Source: Acanthaster planci (taxonomy: Eukaryota > Echinodermata > Asteroidea > Valvatida > Acanthasteridae). Taken from it: DNA of 62,000 bases. The stretch is taken from positions 29,457 to 91,456 of the forward strand of contig NW_019091517.1 of NCBI RefSeq assembly GCF_001949145.1, written 5' to 3'. How positions within the stretch are numbered: the stretch's first letter is position 1; every line of letters starts with the position of its first letter. Shown in pieces: positions 59,060 through 62,000 of this stretch. The notes beneath the pieces were generated by a model. The model was given only the letters and a program-made list of their open reading frames with translations, had not been told where the DNA came from and made no database searches. The translations under genes and the position numbers were made by a program.

Positions 59060-59108
59060 TGATTTATTGTGACCGCTTTTCTGATTTATTGTGACCACTT
59101 TTCTGATT
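59060..59108. repeat. tandem duplication, 24-bp unit
   Basis: GATTTATTGTGACC plus GCTTTTCT is followed by a second copy with one change (ACTTTTCT). Confidence 0.8.
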
Positions 59109-62000
59109 TGTATCAAAGCGAAATCATGTGATTAGCAGCGCCATAAAATCGGTCACGTTTGAATTTATGACAAAAATTATCGTTTCATTTCACAACCCGT
59201 ATTTTACAAGGCAGTGATGTGGCTTTGTAATTGTGATTATAAAAAACAATACCAACACCCATGCAGTGGATAAATTATTACGTAAGGTATCCGCGCCACA
59301 AAAGATTACACCCATCATAAGTACCGCTATCACATTATCCTCACCGACGCACCCTCTGCGAATAATTCTAAAAGCAAGGCGCAATGGATTCGCCAATTCC
59401 ATAAATAGGCTTACATGTACAAATTAGTATGCCGCACATATTACTTTTAACGTTAACCTCATTACCATAATGTATACAAATACTAGTTGATGATAGAGTG
59501 CAGATAATAATTATCTGACACTTTGGGTGAAGATTTTTTATAACGTCAGCTGAATCCTTTTAATACAATACAATTCAATTCAGTGACGTGTATGTTTGGC
59601 GCCCTGGCCTCTGTATGGCTACATAGTACGACAAATTTTTTAGTATGACTATAAATTGTTTACTTTTAGAAACACTTAAGGGGTGTGTCTCTGTCTAACA
59701 ACTGATCTTGCAAATAACTGAACAATATTTGGTCTTTTAAAGCCAGTAATCATGGCACAGAGTGCTAAAAAGGTCGCGTAGGCAAGGCTATTGATTGTGA
59801 GTCGTAAAAAGTACAATCTAATTCACGTAGTTCTTATTCTGTACATTGAATGTCTCATTTTTCATTGGACATAGAATATATTTAATAAACGTGCGTTCCG
59901 CACTTATTCTTGAAACACAATATCTGCAAAAGAGCTCTCCTGTTGTTCATTTTGTCCCTGTTTTCCTAGACTTGAAACTCCATAGTTTATGTACAGCCGT
60001 TTAGTAGACCTTAATCATAAGGAAGCCATTTTCGACTGTGATTGATTGAGTCTTATCTTATTCACTGTAAAATGTTAATTGGAGTGGTGCCAGACTATAA
60101 ATTCCATGCCACACTTTCGGATTTTTTTAAATGTGGCCTTAAGCATTTTGATATAATCAATCACAAAATTTTATATTTTCCATCAGTATAAATGACATTT
60201 ATTTGGGATGAACTTTTATTTATTGCTTTCCTGTTTATTCTGAAGTTCCCGAATAGACAGGTTAACGTCACTTTCAATTCAGTATGGCCAACTTACGATT
60301 AAGGCCAGTTCGGGTTAATCGCTGTTATAGATTTCACACCATAACTTATGTACCACTTGAGCACATTCAGATTAGGCATTGACCATTAATGGCCGTCATA
60401 TAGCCAAAGCTTTTTTACCCAATTATTCTCCGTTCCAGATTTTCCAGGGCAATAATGCATAAAGTATGAGCCCCGAGCTGTACCAGTAGAGGGCGCAGTT
60501 TTCCGAGCAATGGCGGCTCCAAATTTAGTCGGAACTGCACGTTGTTGGTTCAAAAACGACTATGAAATGCTCGCGTTAGGCCTACGGGCTACCAAGTCTA
60601 GAATAAAATAGCTGTAGTTCATGCAAAATACAGCACCAATAACATGGTACATTTACGCCCGCCTGTTGCAGTGTATGCCAAACGTACACGCCCAACGTGC
60701 TTGCAACTACCTATCCATGCATGAAATATGCAAATTGGAAAGGCGTATGCGTGTTACTACCACTGGTTAATGAAGCACATCCGTCAAGACTGTCGGCAGT
60801 GCAGGAGAACTGCTTTAACCCTGTACTGTACCTGGCGCGTTGAAGGTCAATCAACTCCGCATTAAAACAGTTTCCCGATACTTTAGCACACCATTCTTGA
60901 AACCAAATGAAGTTTCCAGTGTCCTAAGGTCGGAAGGTAACAATTCCTTGTCTTTCAGTTCTGTACTCATGCCGAACTACACTAGCACAGAAATGACGTG
61001 TATGTATTAATAGTTGCGTGGGCATGGAGATCTTTAATATTGTTACGTCACTGATTTAAGCCACTTTGCCAACCAGTCGTAGTAACGCGCATGCACCTGC
61101 CTTATTTGCATATTTCATGGGAAAGGTCCACTGAATTTCTGATTGTACAGAGATTTCGAACCCGGCTAATCTATACGAGTTAGTCAAACCTGAAGTATCT
61201 TCTCAATTACCATAAGTGATCAACAGGGGTCGAGACAAAACAAAGTCTACCATGAGTTATATGTTCTCACCTTCGTACAGTTTCGAACATTGAGATCATA
61301 CTTTACTACAAACAACTCCTGGTGGCAGCAGACATGTATGCAACTTCTTTTACATGTATAGTGAAGCTCTATATCAACAAAAGGCAGGTTTGACTTGTCT
61401 CACGTATTCTACAGGCGACAAGCAGTCTTTTTTATTGTTTCTGTCTGACTTATGGGCATAGTGCACCTTCTACTTCTCGTTTCGTTTGGAAGTGAAATTC
61501 TGTGTATCAAAGGACACGGCCCCAGCAACCTCACAGTGTTTTACTTGTCTGGAAGCTCGCTCTAACATGGGACGTCATAAAAGAAAGTACGTATTCCGGT
61601 AGTCTATTTTTTTCTGGGATGCATGAGATAACTTCTTTGAGGCCCTGTTGGATATAATTTATCAGAGGCGTTTCCCATGCCTTTCGACGCTGGTGCTAAA
61701 AAAAATTTGGTTCACAAAACTGTGTGAAATAAATACAATATAACCCTTTGCCGGCTACCTGTACACAACAGTGATAATGAATCAGGCTCCCCTCATAGCG
61801 CATTCGGTTAAGCCTATTTCCTTGGGTTTCTATTTTCTGTGGGCAAGCCAGTGCACTGAGCGATGATCGCTAAGGTCGAGTTCGGGCGACCTGTTCTCGA
61901 CGCAGGTTTCTTGTTCTCGCGCTCCAACACAGGGAACATGACCCAAGAACACTGTTCTCGGAACAGGATCGTACACCGCCCCTCGTCAGGGTTTTACAGG

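Larger units (their letters stand above)
57444..62000. other. non-coding DNA downstream of the receptor gene
   Basis: No exon was seen on either strand. Small tandem duplications occur (57829-57858, 58518-58553, 59060-59108). A patch at about 58.74-59.0 kb has less AT bias than its surroundings and could be a conserved non-coding element. Confidence 0.5.

Overview
This 62 kb window is animal (metazoan) genomic DNA: genes are split by GT-AG introns, coding density is low, inverted-repeat elements are scattered through it, and two runs of N (13643-14034, 43239-43701) mark assembly gaps. No species can be proved. The frequent palindrome ACATGT/TACATGTA, a single-exon TRIM gene with an NHL-like tail, a divergent nicotinic receptor gene and the mix of small elements fit a marine invertebrate deuterostome (an echinoderm is my best guess, by inference only).

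Layout. 1-4180: AT-rich non-coding DNA with one weak candidate exon on the minus strand. 4181-6111 (+): an intronless TRIM gene (RING, two B-boxes, coiled coil, NHL-like tail) that carries one in-frame stop and one frameshift. About 9888-25355 (-): a multi-exon gene I assembled by hand from splice sites. Ten exons join with matching phases, and a possible eleventh supplies the stop. It would encode a protein of roughly 835 residues that I cannot name: a folded-looking N-terminus, an Arg/Pro-rich part with four R-[PV]-[RK]-[ST]-A motifs, an acidic stretch, a tandem TPPPREP tract and a C-terminus ending in a possible half EF-hand. An X-box-like site lies about 230 bp upstream, so a ciliary role is a fair hypothesis. 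25.4-53.4 kb: a long stretch without a recognisable gene, with GC-rich patches, several MITE-like elements, a long hairpin and one weak minus-strand exon that resembles the start of a ligand-gated ion channel domain. 53482-57249 (+): six exons of an alpha-type nicotinic acetylcholine receptor subunit, complete except for the signal-peptide exon. 57.3-62 kb: non-coding.

The three genes show no obvious functional link. The parts most worth following up are the unnamed gene (an uncharacterised, possibly ciliary protein), the two lesions in the TRIM gene, and the set of small inverted-repeat elements, one of which has clear hAT-like ends and a near-perfect target-site duplication.
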